A stretch of DNA of 64,000 nucleotides from Intrasporangium oryzae NRRL B-24470 (GCF_000576595.1 NZ_AWSA01000001.1:124001-188000); one strand, 5' to 3'. Shown: positions 1 to 10,508, counted from the stretch's first letter. Notes: generated from the letters alone by a model not told the origin. Translations and numbers: made by a program.

Positions 1-600
1 GGTCTGCAGGGTCCACTCGTCGCGCAGGATCGACCAGTCGTTGAGGTCGAGCCACACGCCGCCCTCCCCGAGGAAGGCCTGCCGTTTCGTCCCCTCAAGG
101 CGCATGCCGATCTTGGCGAGGACCCGGTTGGACGCGACGTTGTCGGCGAACGCGTCCGCCCGGACACGCCGCAGGCCGAGCTCCCGGAACGCCAGCGCGA
201 GCAGCTCGCTCGCGGCCTCGGACGCGAAGCCTCTGCCGTGCACGTCGGGGTGGAAGGCATAACCGATGACGCCCTCCCACTCGTCGGTGGGCAGGCTCGT
301 GATGCTCTGCGACCGCTCCAGGGCCAGCATCACGTCGCCGACGAGCCGGCCGGTGGCGCCGTCCTCGACAGCGATCCCGAGGACCGGCCGGTCCGCCTCG
401 AGCGTGGCCCGGGCGATGCGGTCCCCCACCCTGGCGACGACCTCGTCCCGCGAGAGCGCGTCGCGGCTGAGGAACGTGGACACGTCGGGCCGGCCCCGGT
501 AGGCATGGATCGCGTCGACGTCGTCGAGCGTCGCCGGGCGCAACCGGAGGCGTTCGGTGCGGCGGGGCCACCGCAGGGCGGCCAACACCGGCTCGGGCAT
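1..600 (-). CDS. GNAT acetyltransferase, RimJ/RimL type (C-terminus outside window)
   Basis: The minus strand is open from an ATG at 600 to the window edge, giving the first 200 residues with no stop. The layout fits a RimJ/RimL-like GNAT that moves acetyl from acetyl-CoA to an amine: an N-terminal TERLRLRPATLDD strand-helix, an acceptor loop, then the acetyl-CoA segment around residues 115-130 (HPDVHGRGFASEA, the usual GxGxA-like loop), and a NVASNRVLAKIGM helix typical of the ribosomal-protein acetyltransferase branch. The start ATG shares one base with the stop of the upstream serine hydrolase (TGATG), so the two are probably translationally coupled. The substrate is not predictable; this branch also includes antibiotic and small-molecule acetyltransferases. 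Confidence 0.85.
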   Translation of the reverse strand, partial: MPEPVLAALRWPRRTERLRLRPATLDDVDAIHAYRGRPDVSTFLSRDALSRDEVVARVGDRIARATLEADRPVLGIAVEDGATGRLVGDVMLALERSQSITSLPTDEWEGVIGYAFHPDVHGRGFASEAASELLALAFRELGLRRVRADAFADNVASNRVLAKIGMRLEGTKRQAFLGEGGVWLDLNDWSILRDEWTLQT

Positions 601-1958
601 CAGCGCCAGCCCGCCTCGTCCACGCCGCCCGGGATGTCCGCCGACGGGTCGTAGGGCGTGCGCGTGAACCGGAACGAGGCGAGGTCGAGGTGCGAGACGG
701 TCCCGTCGGGCCGACGCACGAGACGCAGCGGCTCCCCCGTGTAGTAGCCGTCGAGACCGACCCACTCGTCGCGCCCAGCGACCGCGAACCTCGAGCCACG
801 CCCCTGCCCCGGCTCACCGAGGACGAGGTGCTCGCCGACGACCTTGGCGACGGTGACCGACGGACCCCAGTGCCACATGCCCACGACGTCGAGGACGTCG
901 GCATCGCCCTGGGCGTGCCACGGCTCGACCGGCCGGGGCTCGCGCTCGACGAAGGCCTTGAGCAGCTCGGGCGCGACCAGGCCCATGCCGCTCGTCGCGT
1001 TCGCCATGACGACCACCCCGTCGCCGGTGCTCGTGTCGACCCGCAGCCCCGCGAGGAAGCCGGGCATCGAACCGCCGTGACCGGCATACCGCGTGCCGTC
1101 GATGTTCCAGACCTGCCAACCGAGCCCGTGCGCAACCGTCCACGGCAGTCCCGGATTGTCGTTGACGACGTGCGGCTCGTACATCTCGGCGAGGGTGTCC
1201 TTCGCGAGCACGTCGCCCGTGTCGCCGCCCGCGAACACGGCCCAGCGGGCCAGGTCCTCGATCGTCGTCCAGAGCTGGCCGGCGGGCGCCATCGCGCCGG
1301 CGTCATGCTCCGGCTCGGGCAGCAGGACATCGGCGAAAGGGTGGACGGCGAGGCCCTGCCCGGCCTTCCCGGAGGGGCGCGTCGTCGTGCGGAGCATGCC
1401 GAGCGGCTCCAGCAGGTCGCGCCGGATCACGTCGAACCAGTCCGCGCCGTGCGCCCGAGCCACGAGCTCGCCGAGCGCGCCGAACCCGACGTTGGAGTAG
1501 TGGAACCGGCGCCCGGCCCGGAACCGCTGGACCACCTGCGATGCCGCGAGGGACTCCCAGTCGCCTCCGGGCGTCCGCTCCCACCACGGGCCGTTCGTCT
1601 CGGCCTGCACGCCGGCGTCGTGAGAGAGCAGCTGCGCGATCGTCGCGCCGCCGAGCCGTGATCCCGGCACGTGCGCCTCGAAGCGGTCGTTCAGGTCGAG
1701 GCGCCCCGCATCGCGCAGCCGCAGGACCGCGACGGCGACGAAGGTCTTGGTGATCGAGCCCATCCGGTACTGCGTGTCCGTGTCGGAGCGGCCCCCGTCC
1801 GCGCGCCCGTCGACCGTCCCGATGGCGTCGCTCCAGGCCAGGGCGCCGTCGCGCACGATGCCGGCCGCGACGGACGGCAGGCGCCCACGGCGCTGCTCCG
1901 CCGCGAGGAAGTGGGACAGGTGGCGCGCGGTCAGCGGGTCGATGTTCACGCCGGACAC
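600..1958 (-). CDS. serine hydrolase, beta-lactamase class C / PBP4* family
   Basis: 452 residues. The class C serine-hydrolase triad of motifs is present: SITK at residues 68-71 (nucleophile Ser and general-base Lys), YSN at 154-156, and HGG near residue 295 in place of KTG. After the catalytic domain comes a C-terminal beta domain of about 100 residues, as in many D-aminopeptidase/esterase-like members. I see no signal peptide, so a cytoplasmic esterase, peptidase or amidase is more likely than a secreted beta-lactamase. The gene is first in an apparent operon with the GNAT that follows. The family is functionally broad and the substrate cannot be inferred. Confidence 0.85.
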   Translation of the reverse strand: MSGVNIDPLTARHLSHFLAAEQRRGRLPSVAAGIVRDGALAWSDAIGTVDGRADGGRSDTDTQYRMGSITKTFVAVAVLRLRDAGRLDLNDRFEAHVPGSRLGGATIAQLLSHDAGVQAETNGPWWERTPGGDWESLAASQVVQRFRAGRRFHYSNVGFGALGELVARAHGADWFDVIRRDLLEPLGMLRTTTRPSGKAGQGLAVHPFADVLLPEPEHDAGAMAPAGQLWTTIEDLARWAVFAGGDTGDVLAKDTLAEMYEPHVVNDNPGLPWTVAHGLGWQVWNIDGTRYAGHGGSMPGFLAGLRVDTSTGDGVVVMANATSGMGLVAPELLKAFVEREPRPVEPWHAQGDADVLDVVGMWHWGPSVTVAKVVGEHLVLGEPGQGRGSRFAVAGRDEWVGLDGYYTGEPLRLVRRPDGTVSHLDLASFRFTRTPYDPSADIPGGVDEAGWR

Positions 1959-2013
1959 CCTAGGACCCGTCCCGTATGCCGCTCTCCGCCCACCCAGCCC
2001 TCTCCCCCTGCCT

Positions 2014-2085
2014 ACCGAACACCGCGTTCGGTGCCGAAAGCAGTGGTATACCGGCGCGTTCGAGACCGAACACCGCGTTCGGTGC
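2014..2085. repeat. intergenic repeat, two copies of a 21-bp unit
   Basis: Two identical 21-bp copies (2014-2034 and 2065-2085), each built round the near-palindrome CCGAAC-N5-GTTCGG, flank a 30-bp centre containing GGTATACC-like sequence. The same unit, inverted, makes up the arms of the large hairpin at 33969-34032, so this is a dispersed intergenic family. It lies between the serine hydrolase and icd and may act as a structured intergenic element; nothing shows a function. Confidence 0.7.
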
Positions 2086-2162
2086 TGCGGGGTGGGGGTG
2101 GGTCCGAGGCCCGGCGTGGGTGGAGGATGGACGACGGGCCCCGCGCCCTCGCCGCATCCGAT

Positions 2163-2178
2163 ATCTTGATGTCAAGAT
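2163..2178. promoter_or_regulatory. palindromic operator upstream of icd
   Basis: ATCTTGA-TG-TCAAGAT is a perfect inverted repeat of 7-bp arms around a 2-bp centre, 51 bp before the icd start, in a short AT-rich island. Its size and form resemble MarR-family operators; the cognate regulator is not identifiable in this window. I could not place a convincing -35/-10 pair. Confidence 0.5.
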
Positions 2179-2229
2179 TTATCGCTGGGGTCCTCGCACG
2201 GAGGACCGGACGACCCGAACGGAGCACAC

Positions 2230-4452
<2,223 letters not shown>

Positions 4453-4468
4453 GGGCCACCGCTCGGAA

Positions 4469-4500
4469 AGAGGGGCCCCGCCGCGCGGCGGGGCCCCTCT
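4469..4500. terminator. Rho-independent-type hairpin between icd and the convergent membrane gene
   Basis: Arms of 15 bp (4469-4483 and 4486-4500) are exact complements rich in G and C, beginning with AGAGGGG and ending with CCCCTCT. The hairpin sits 17 bases after the icd stop and 17 before the stop of the convergent gene, so it probably serves both directions. There is no long T tract, as is usual in high-GC actinobacteria. Confidence 0.8.
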
Positions 4501-4516
4501 TCGCGTCCGCGGCGGC

Positions 4517-4966
4517 CTAGATCTCGGCGGGCTTGGCGACGGCGAGCCCGACGAGCAGTCCCAGCAGGGCGACCTCGGCCACCGTGATGGCGGCCGCCCA
4601 CGTCCCCATCGAGAGATCACTCAGGGCCGCGTAGTCGAAGACGCCGGGCCCCAGCAGGCCCACGCCGAAGACGACGAACAGCGCCAGGACGACCACCTGG
4701 ACGATCGCGCCGATGACCCACACCATGCGCCGACCGACGACGGCGAGCGCCCACGACCCGGCGAGGTAGGCGATGGCGAGGAAGAGGTACGCCCCGTACG
4801 TCGTCGTGTCGGTGGCACCCGGGGCCGACTCGGCACTGCGGACGAGGAAGAAGAGGATCCCGTAGAGGACGCCGATGATCCCGGCAAGAACGACCGCGGC
4901 GTAGCGCAGGGCCATGAGGTTCTCGGCGTGGTGGATGACGGAGGTCTCGTGGTCGGTCTGCTTCAT
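4517..4966 (-). CDS. four-helix integral membrane protein, unknown function
   Basis: 149 residues from the ATG at 4966, chosen because GGGAGAG sits just upstream; an in-frame start at 4999 would add 11 arginine-rich residues. After a short polar N-terminus there are four hydrophobic helices at about residues 22-41, 57-78, 82-103 and 115-142, ending in a short AKPAEI tail. I do not recognise the family. It stands alone, convergent with icd. Confidence 0.75.
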   Translation of the reverse strand: MKQTDHETSVIHHAENLMALRYAAVVLAGIIGVLYGILFFLVRSAESAPGATDTTTYGAYLFLAIAYLAGSWALAVVGRRMVWVIGAIVQVVVLALFVVFGVGLLGPGVFDYAALSDLSMGTWAAAITVAEVALLGLLVGLAVAKPAEI

Positions 4967-5060
4967 GGCGCTCTCCCTGGGTCGTCGTCCGACCTCCATC
5001 GGAGCAGTACCCGGCGCAGCCGACCAGAGTCGTAGGTCCCGTGCCCCGGGCGAGAGGAGG

Positions 5061-5090
5061 GTATGCCGCTGGGCCGGCCCAGCGGCATAC
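5061..5090. terminator. perfect 30-bp palindrome built from two GTATGCCG octamers
   Basis: 5061-5075 begins GTATGCCGCTGGG and is exactly complementary to 5076-5090, which ends CCCAGCGGCATAC. It lies 11 bases after the SCP2 stop (minus strand), the position of a transcription terminator. It is one of two places where the dispersed octamer occurs as an inverted pair with extended arms. Confidence 0.65.
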
Positions 5091-5100
5091 CGGCGGTCCG

Positions 5101-5568
5101 TCAGGCCTTGGCGACGTCGAAGAACGAGCCGACGTTGGCCGCGAGTCCGAGGTCGCCCTGGGCCTTGATCTTGCCCGTCAAGAACATCATGACCGGGTTG
5201 CCGGTCTTGGTGATCACCTTGGCGAAGTCGACCGGCCCCATGGTCAGGGTGAGCGTCGAGTCGCCGTCATGGCCCCGGTGGACCGTGCAGGCGCCGTCGG
5301 CGATCCGGACCGTCCACTGGTCGGAGCCGCCGTCGGGGCGTCCGGTGATGTCCCAGTGCGTCGTCGCGGTGGTCGAACCGGCGCGCTCGGGGCGGAAGAG
5401 CTCGGGCATCCGCGTGAAGATCGCGCTGACCACCGCCTCGCGAGCGCCGCTCGCCATGAGTGCCGTGATGTCCTTGTCGGACAGGGCCTTGAGCGCGGCG
5501 AGGAACTCCGCCGGCTCGGTCGCGGCGAGCGTCTCGGGGGTGGCGGACATGAGGTCGAGCTGGGTCAT
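5101..5568 (-). CDS. SCP2 sterol-binding domain protein
   Basis: 155 residues. The C-terminal two thirds form an SCP2-type lipid-binding fold: the TLTLTMGPVDFAKVITKTGNP and FLTGKIKAQGDL segments are the family signature, where hydrophobic acyl chains or sterol-like ligands bind. The N-terminal part (residues 10-60) is helical and specific to this subfamily. It is probably cytoplasmic and monocistronic. A palindrome directly upstream suggests control by a TetR-type, possibly lipid-responsive, repressor. The ligand is unknown. Confidence 0.85.
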   Translation of the reverse strand: MTQLDLMSATPETLAATEPAEFLAALKALSDKDITALMASGAREAVVSAIFTRMPELFRPERAGSTTATTHWDITGRPDGGSDQWTVRIADGACTVHRGHDGDSTLTLTMGPVDFAKVITKTGNPVMMFLTGKIKAQGDLGLAANVGSFFDVAKA

Positions 5569-5605
5569 CGGACGGTCCTCCGCGTGGCTGGGTCGGGCAG
5601 GAAGA

Positions 5606-5622
5606 GGTTACCGTCAGTAACC
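5606..5622. promoter_or_regulatory. palindromic operator upstream of the SCP2 gene
   Basis: GGTTAC-CGTCA-GTAACC, a perfect 6-bp inverted repeat with 5-bp spacer, 38 bp before the SCP2 start. Read on the gene strand its core is TTACTGACGGTAA, a form reminiscent of TetR-family fatty-acid regulators. No adjacent regulator gene is present. Confidence 0.5.
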
Positions 5623-5648
5623 TGACGGCTCCCAGACCATAGTGGACC

Positions 5649-6440
5649 TCACACGTCGAGGAACCAGGCTGTGACCATCCCCTCAGGCCGGCCCGGCTCG
5701 ATGTAGAACTCCCAGCCGAACGACTCCCTGAACGCGTCCTCGGGGATGGCGAGCATCACGCCGACGTCGGACGTCTGGCTCGCGTGGGCCGAGAGGGCCG
5801 CCCGCTTGACGGCGATGTAGTCGCGCAGGTCGCAGGCCCAGTGCAGCTCGGCCTCGGGCGTGCCCATCGGGTTGCCGTCGTCCATCGGCGCGTCGGGGTC
5901 CCAGGCGTCCTCGGCCCCGGCAGCCCGGGCGCCCTCCCACATGCGGCGCATCGCGTCGCGGTTCATCGAGCCCTCGAGGTAGCGCGGCGTCCCGGCCAGC
6001 TCGGCCGCCCGCTTGGTCACCTCGTGCACCTTGACGTGGTCGGGGTGGCCGTAGCCGCCGTGCCAGTCGTAGCCGACCACGACGTCGGCCGCCTCTTCGC
6101 GCAGGATCGCGGCCAGGCGCCGGGCGGCCTCGTCGGCGTCGGCGCGGAAGAAGCTCTGCTCGTGGTCGTTCTGGGCCCAGCCGGTCATCCCGGAGTCGGC
6201 GTACCCGAGCCACTCGACCCGGTGAGTGCCGATCGCCGCGTTGGACGCCGCCGCCTCCTTGCGCCGCCGCTCGACGACCGTCTCGCCCTCGGCGAGGTCG
6301 GCCGCCGGCTCGCCGTGGTCGCCGTTGGTCGCGATGACGAGGACGACCCGATGTCCCTCACGGACCGCGCGTGCCATCGACCCGGCGGACTGCGAGGCCT
6401 CGTCGTCGGGGTGGGCATGGACGAAGACCACGGTTGCCAT
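5649..6440 (-). CDS. LmbE/PIG-L deacetylase, mycothiol conjugate amidase-like
   Basis: 263 residues. The two zinc-binding motifs of the LmbE-like superfamily are intact: AHPDDE at residues 9-14 and GHPDH near 130, with a further His near the C-terminus. This superfamily includes the mycothiol enzymes MshB (GlcNAc-Ins deacetylase) and Mca (mycothiol S-conjugate amidase), expected in an actinobacterium. The NGDHGEPAADLAEGETVVERRRKEA segment resembles the substrate loop of both. It is transcribed away from topA's end with its own short upstream region. Whether it acts on mycothiol or another N-acetylated sugar cannot be settled here. Confidence 0.8.
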   Translation of the reverse strand: MATVVFVHAHPDDEASQSAGSMARAVREGHRVVLVIATNGDHGEPAADLAEGETVVERRRKEAAASNAAIGTHRVEWLGYADSGMTGWAQNDHEQSFFRADADEAARRLAAILREEAADVVVGYDWHGGYGHPDHVKVHEVTKRAAELAGTPRYLEGSMNRDAMRRMWEGARAAGAEDAWDPDAPMDDGNPMGTPEAELHWACDLRDYIAVKRAALSAHASQTSDVGVMLAIPEDAFRESFGWEFYIEPGRPEGMVTAWFLDV

Positions 6441-6497
6441 GGGGACACCCTCTCATCGCGAGCCGACACTCGACCGAGCCGGTCCCCGCGGACGCAG

Positions 6498-6536
6498 CCC
6501 GGCGGCATACCCCTGCAGGAGGCGTATGCCGTCGGG
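6498..6536. terminator. inverted repeat made by paired GTATGCCG octamers downstream of topA
   Basis: Arms 6498-6510 (CCCGGCGGCATAC) and 6524-6536 (GTATGCCGTCGGG) pair over 13 bp with one mismatch around a 13-base loop. The element lies 19 bases beyond the topA stop on the minus strand and is a likely terminator for it. Confidence 0.6.
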
Positions 6537-6554
6537 CCGCGCGGGAGCGGCCCG

Positions 6555-9365
6555 CTAGGCCTTCTTCGTGGCGCGCTTGGCGGTCGTCCGCTTCGCCGCC
6601 GTCTTGGCGGCGGTCTTGGTGGTCGCCTTCTTCGCGGTCTTCTTCACGGCGCGCTTGCGCGTCGTCGGGCCCTTGGCACGCTTCTCGGCGAGCAGCTCGA
6701 AGCCGCGCTCGGGCGTGATCGAGCCGGGGTCGTCGTCCTTGCGCAGGGTCGCGTTGGTCTCCCCGTCGGTGACGTACGGCCCGAACCGACCGTCCTTGAC
6801 GACGACCGGCTTGCCGCTGACCGGGTCGGCGCCGAGCTCCTTGAGCGGCGGCGCGGCGGCGGCCCGTCCGCGCTGCTTCGGCTGCGCGTAGATCGCGAGC
6901 GCCTCGTCGAGCGTGATGTCGAAGAGCTGCTGCTCGGTCTGGAGGGAACGCGAGTCGGTCCCCTTCTTGAGGTAGGGGCCGTAGCGGCCGTTCTGGGCCG
7001 TGATCTCGATGCCCTCGCCGTCGACGCCGACGACGCGGGGCAGGCTGAGCAGCTTGAGGGCCGTCTCGAGGTCGAGGCTCGCGAGGTCCATGTCCTTGAA
7101 GAGCGACGCGGTCCGCGGCTTGGCCTTGGCGGCCTTCGCGGTCTTGCGCGCCCTGGGCTTGGCGTCGGTCTCGCTCGTCTCGCCAGCACCCTCGTCCTCG
7201 ATGACCTCGGTGACGTAGGGGCCGTAGCGGCCGGCCCGCGCGACGATCTCGCGGCCCGTCTCGGGGTCGCGGCCGAGGACGCGGCCGTCGTCGGCGGCGA
7301 CCTCGAGGAGCTCGCGCGCCTTGGCCGGGGTCATCTCGTCGGGGGCGACGTCGTCGGTGATCGTCGCCCGTCGGGGTGTGCCCGTGGCGCCCTCGGCGAC
7401 CTCACCGGTCGCGAGGTCGACCCCGGCGGGCACGACCTCCTCGACGTAGGGGCCGTAGCGGCCGACGCGGACGACCATGCCTTCGCCGAGCGGGATCGTC
7501 GAGATCTCCTTGGCGTCGATCTCCCCGAGGTCGTCGACGAGGCCGCGCAGGCCCTCGCCCGTCGTCGCCTCGTCGCCGAAGTAGAAGCGCTTGAGCCACG
7601 CGACGCGACCTTCCTCGCCGCCGGCGATCCGGTCGAGGTCCTCCTCCATCGACGCGGTGAACTCGTAGTCGACGAGCTCCCCGAAGTGCTCCTCGAGCAG
7701 GCGCGTCACCGCGAAGGCGAGCCACGTCGGGACGAGCGCCTGACCCTTGGTGAAGACGTAGCCGCGGTCCTGGATCGTTCCGATCGTCGCGGCATACGTC
7801 GACGGACGCCCGATGCCGCGCTCCTCCATCGCCTTGACGAGCGTCGCCTCGGTGTAGCGCGCCGGCGGGGTCGTCTCGTGGCCCTCGGCCTCGGCGCGCG
7901 TCACCTCGAGCTCGACGCCCTGCGAGAGCTTGGGCAGGCGGCGCTCCTCCTCGGCCGCCTCGGCGCGCGCGACCGCCTCGTCGTCGCGGCCCTCCTCGTA
8001 GGCGGCGAGGAAGCCCTTGAAGGTGATGACGGTGCCGCTCGCGCTGAACTCGACGGACTGCGCGCCCTCGACCGCCGTGTCGACGGCGAGCCGGACCGTG
8101 GCCGTCGAGCCGCGGGCGTCAGCCATCTGCGACGCGACGGTCCGCTTCCAGATCAGCTCGTAGAGCGCGAACTCCTCGCCGCGCAGCTGACCCGCGACCT
8201 GCGCAGGGCTCCGGAAGCGGTCACCCGCGGGGCGGATCGCCTCGTGGGCCTCCTGGGCGTTCTTGACCTTCTTCTCGTAGCGGCGCGGGCTGTCCGGGAC
8301 GTACTCGGCGCCGTACATGTCCCGGGCCTGGCTGCGCGCGGCGGTCAGCGCGGCGTCCGACAGCGTCGTGCTGTCGGTACGCATGTAGGTGATGTAGCCG
8401 TTCTCGTAGAGCCGCTGCGCCACCCGCATCGCGTTCTTGCTGCTGAGGCGCAGCTTGCGGGAGGCCTCCTGCTGGAGGGTCGAGGTCGTGAAGGGCGCCG
8501 ACGGGCGACGCGTGTAGGGCTTCTCCTGGACGTCGGTGACGCGGGCGTTCGTCGCTGCCACGGCGTCGGCGATGCGGCGGGCCAGCGCCTCGTCGAGGTG
8601 GACGACGCCCTTGCCTGCCGACGTGACGAGGCGTCCGTCGTCGGCGAAGTCGCGGCCACTGGCGACGCGGGAGCCGTCGACGGAGCTGAGGCGGGCGGTG
8701 AACTGCTGGGCCGGGCCGCCGGGTGTGAAGTCGCCCTCGACGTCCCAGTAGGACGCCTTGACGAACGCCATCCGCTCGCGCTCCCGCTCGACGACCATGC
8801 GGGTCGCGACCGACTGGACGCGGCCGGCCGACAGGCCCTGGCGGACCTTGCGCCACAGGACCGGGCTCACCTCGTAGCCGTAGAGCCGGTCGAGGATGCG
8901 ACGCGTCTCCTGGGCGTCGACGAGGCGGGTGTCGAGCTCGCGGGTGTCGTTGACGGCGCGCTGGATCGCCTCGCGGGTGATCTCGTGGAAGACCATCCGC
9001 TTGACGGGCACGCGCGGCTTGAGCGCCTCGAGGAGGTGCCAGGCGATGGCCTCGCCCTCGCGGTCCTCATCGGTGGCGAGGTAGAGCTCGCTGGCGTCCT
9101 TGAGGAGGCGCTTGAGCTCGGCGACCTTCTTCTTCTTGTCCGGGTCGACGACGTAGTAGGGCGCGAAGTCGTTGTCGACGTCGACGGCGAACTTGCCGTA
9201 CGGGCCCTTCTTCATGTCGGCCGGCAGCTCGGACGGGTTGGGCAGGTCGCGGATGTGTCCGACCGATGCCTCGACCTCGAAGTCACCGCCGAGGTAACCG
9301 GCGATCGTCTTCGCCTTGGCGGGCGACTCGACGATGACGAGCTTGCGGCCCTTGCCTGCAGCCAT
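6555..9365 (-). CDS. topA: DNA topoisomerase I
   Basis: 936 residues, type IA topoisomerase that relaxes negative supercoils. The Toprim domain opens at KLVIVESPAKA (residues 8-18), the metal-binding ATDEDREGE lies near residue 95, and the catalytic tyrosine is Y327 in YITYMRTDS. After the core come four C-terminal repeat modules recognisable by GRYGPYV, GRYGPYV, GRYGPYL and GRFGPYV (roughly residues 620, 700, 790 and 850). The end is a lysine/alanine/threonine-rich tail of about 40 residues, the DNA-binding tail usual in actinobacterial TopA. It stands alone; the mycobacterial homologue is in the same wider neighbourhood. Confidence 0.98.
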   Translation of the reverse strand: MAAGKGRKLVIVESPAKAKTIAGYLGGDFEVEASVGHIRDLPNPSELPADMKKGPYGKFAVDVDNDFAPYYVVDPDKKKKVAELKRLLKDASELYLATDEDREGEAIAWHLLEALKPRVPVKRMVFHEITREAIQRAVNDTRELDTRLVDAQETRRILDRLYGYEVSPVLWRKVRQGLSAGRVQSVATRMVVERERERMAFVKASYWDVEGDFTPGGPAQQFTARLSSVDGSRVASGRDFADDGRLVTSAGKGVVHLDEALARRIADAVAATNARVTDVQEKPYTRRPSAPFTTSTLQQEASRKLRLSSKNAMRVAQRLYENGYITYMRTDSTTLSDAALTAARSQARDMYGAEYVPDSPRRYEKKVKNAQEAHEAIRPAGDRFRSPAQVAGQLRGEEFALYELIWKRTVASQMADARGSTATVRLAVDTAVEGAQSVEFSASGTVITFKGFLAAYEEGRDDEAVARAEAAEEERRLPKLSQGVELEVTRAEAEGHETTPPARYTEATLVKAMEERGIGRPSTYAATIGTIQDRGYVFTKGQALVPTWLAFAVTRLLEEHFGELVDYEFTASMEEDLDRIAGGEEGRVAWLKRFYFGDEATTGEGLRGLVDDLGEIDAKEISTIPLGEGMVVRVGRYGPYVEEVVPAGVDLATGEVAEGATGTPRRATITDDVAPDEMTPAKARELLEVAADDGRVLGRDPETGREIVARAGRYGPYVTEVIEDEGAGETSETDAKPRARKTAKAAKAKPRTASLFKDMDLASLDLETALKLLSLPRVVGVDGEGIEITAQNGRYGPYLKKGTDSRSLQTEQQLFDITLDEALAIYAQPKQRGRAAAAPPLKELGADPVSGKPVVVKDGRFGPYVTDGETNATLRKDDDPGSITPERGFELLAEKRAKGPTTRKRAVKKTAKKATTKTAAKTAAKRTTAKRATKKA

Positions 9366-9500
9366 GGAGCACCTTCAACTTCCCGGTCTCACGTGCAGCG
9401 GATTCGTCGCTGCCTCGACGTGGACGCGGACCGACCGTAACAGGTGGGTCACGTTCCGTCGCCTTCCGTCCCGGATGCCGCCCTCCCCGCTGCGGGCCCA

Positions 9501-9700
9501 CAGGACCTCCGCCCCGGCGGACTTTGTTGTGGCTCTCGGGCCGGATTTGCCGCAGGACCTTCGCCCCGGCGGACTTTGTTGTGGCTCTCGGGCCGGATTT
9601 GCCGCAGGACCTCCGCCCCGGCGGACTTGTTGTGGTTCCCGGGCCGGATTGGCCACAGGACCTTCGCCCCGGCGGACTTGTTGTGGTTCGTGGCCCGTCG
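9501..9700. repeat. 52-bp intergenic tandem repeat, four copies (array 1)
   Basis: Units start at 9501, 9553, 9605 and 9656 (periods 52, 52 and 51); the last is truncated near 9700. Each begins CAGGACCT(C/T)CGCCCCGG, continues GACTTTGTTGTGG in copies 1-2 and GACTTGTTGTGG in copies 3-4, and ends in GGGCCGGATT-like sequence. The period is not a multiple of three, no frame is coherent, and there are no spacers, so this is neither coding nor CRISPR. It fills most of the 359-base gap 9366-9724 between topA and the GyrI-like gene; the rest of that gap is topA's promoter side, with nothing else clear. The array at 38567 is a related family member in the opposite orientation. Confidence 0.85.
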
Positions 9701-9724
9701 AGGTGTGGGTGGTGTCGCGCGGGG

Positions 9725-10183
9725 TCAGGCGGTCGGGACCATGACCAGGGTGCGCCACGTCGCCGGGTCGGGCTCGCGCTGCGGGTCGCTGAGGTAGCAC
9801 TCCCACATCTCGTCACCCGGGGTCAGCTCGTGCTCGACCATCCACTGCTCGACCTCGGCATAGGTGTCGGCCAGCTTCTCGTACGGCCCGATATGGACGG
9901 CCTCGACCACCGTGCCTCCGGGCAGTGTGCCGGCGGTGACACCCTCAGCGTCGGTGATCGGGGACGAGACCGGGAAGCCGGCCTCGACGTCGACGGTCTC
10001 GCCGGGCATGCCGTGGTACAGGCCGAAGGGCGGCCCGACCGGGGCCACCCGCTGGGCGCGCATCACGCCCATCGTCATGCCGTAGGCGCGCGCGAAGAAG
10101 TCCTTGAGCTCGTCCATGGGCACCCGCTCGCGCACGACGGCGGTGTGCTGGAGCTTCGCATCGATGATCTGGATGTCGGTCAT
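9725..10183 (-). CDS. GyrI-like small-molecule-binding domain protein
   Basis: 152 residues from ATG 10183 (MTDIQIIDAK); the frame stays open to 10393, but that extension is arginine- and proline-rich and looks non-coding. The protein is a stand-alone GyrI-like/AraC effector-binding fold: an LQHTAVVRERVP strand, then the hallmark GGTVVEAVHIGPYEKLADTYAEVEQW in the second half. Such domains bind cationic or hydrophobic small molecules, or act as cyclopropanoid hydrolases or toxin antagonists. The ligand is not known. It is divergent from the dioxygenase gene. Confidence 0.75.
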   Translation of the reverse strand: MTDIQIIDAKLQHTAVVRERVPMDELKDFFARAYGMTMGVMRAQRVAPVGPPFGLYHGMPGETVDVEAGFPVSSPITDAEGVTAGTLPGGTVVEAVHIGPYEKLADTYAEVEQWMVEHELTPGDEMWECYLSDPQREPDPATWRTLVMVPTA

Positions 10184-10508
10184 GCCGTCACGCTCACACG
10201 CAGCAGTCACATCGGGGCAGGGCCGAAGGACCCGGAAGCCGCGCGGAGCGGGAGGGCGCGCGGCCAGCAGCCGCGGGCGGGGGACGGCGGGAGCGGCATC
10301 GGCGGCGGCACCGTTCCCGCGGACCGCGCGGGCACGGCATACGGCCGCCGACGCTCTCGCCGCGAGCGTTGATCCGCGTTCGCGGCCCGGCATACGGGCT
10401 CGAATGCGGCTCGGCGCCGGGACACGGGCGGGGAGTGCGGGAATGGGGCTGGTGAACGCGACGTTGGACCTGATAGTTTAGAGTTCAACAAATTGGAGGA
10501 TCCTGCCG
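10184..10508. other. 325-base divergent intergenic region
   Basis: Contains two reverse-orientation GTATGCCG octamers (10335 and 10388) and, close to the dioxygenase, a conspicuous AT-rich stretch 10470-10494 that includes GTTTAG and GTTCAAC. GGAGGA at 10495-10500 is the ribosome binding site for the dioxygenase. Both flanking promoters must lie here, but I could not assign -35/-10 pairs with confidence. Confidence 0.5.

Noticed and set aside
5784-9440. A plus-strand open frame of over 1200 codons opposite topA
   Set aside because: It is the antisense shadow of topA, caused by high GC and rare stops; its composition (runs of Arg, Gly, Leu, Val, Asp) fits no protein, while topA has every expected motif.
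9501-9700. CRISPR array
   Set aside because: The repeats abut one another without variable spacers, and no cas gene is present; the same holds for 38567-38715.
10184-10393. N-terminal extension of the GyrI-like protein
   Set aside because: The open frame continues upstream, but its sequence is Arg/Pro-rich, lacks conservation features, and the internal ATG begins exactly where the domain starts.
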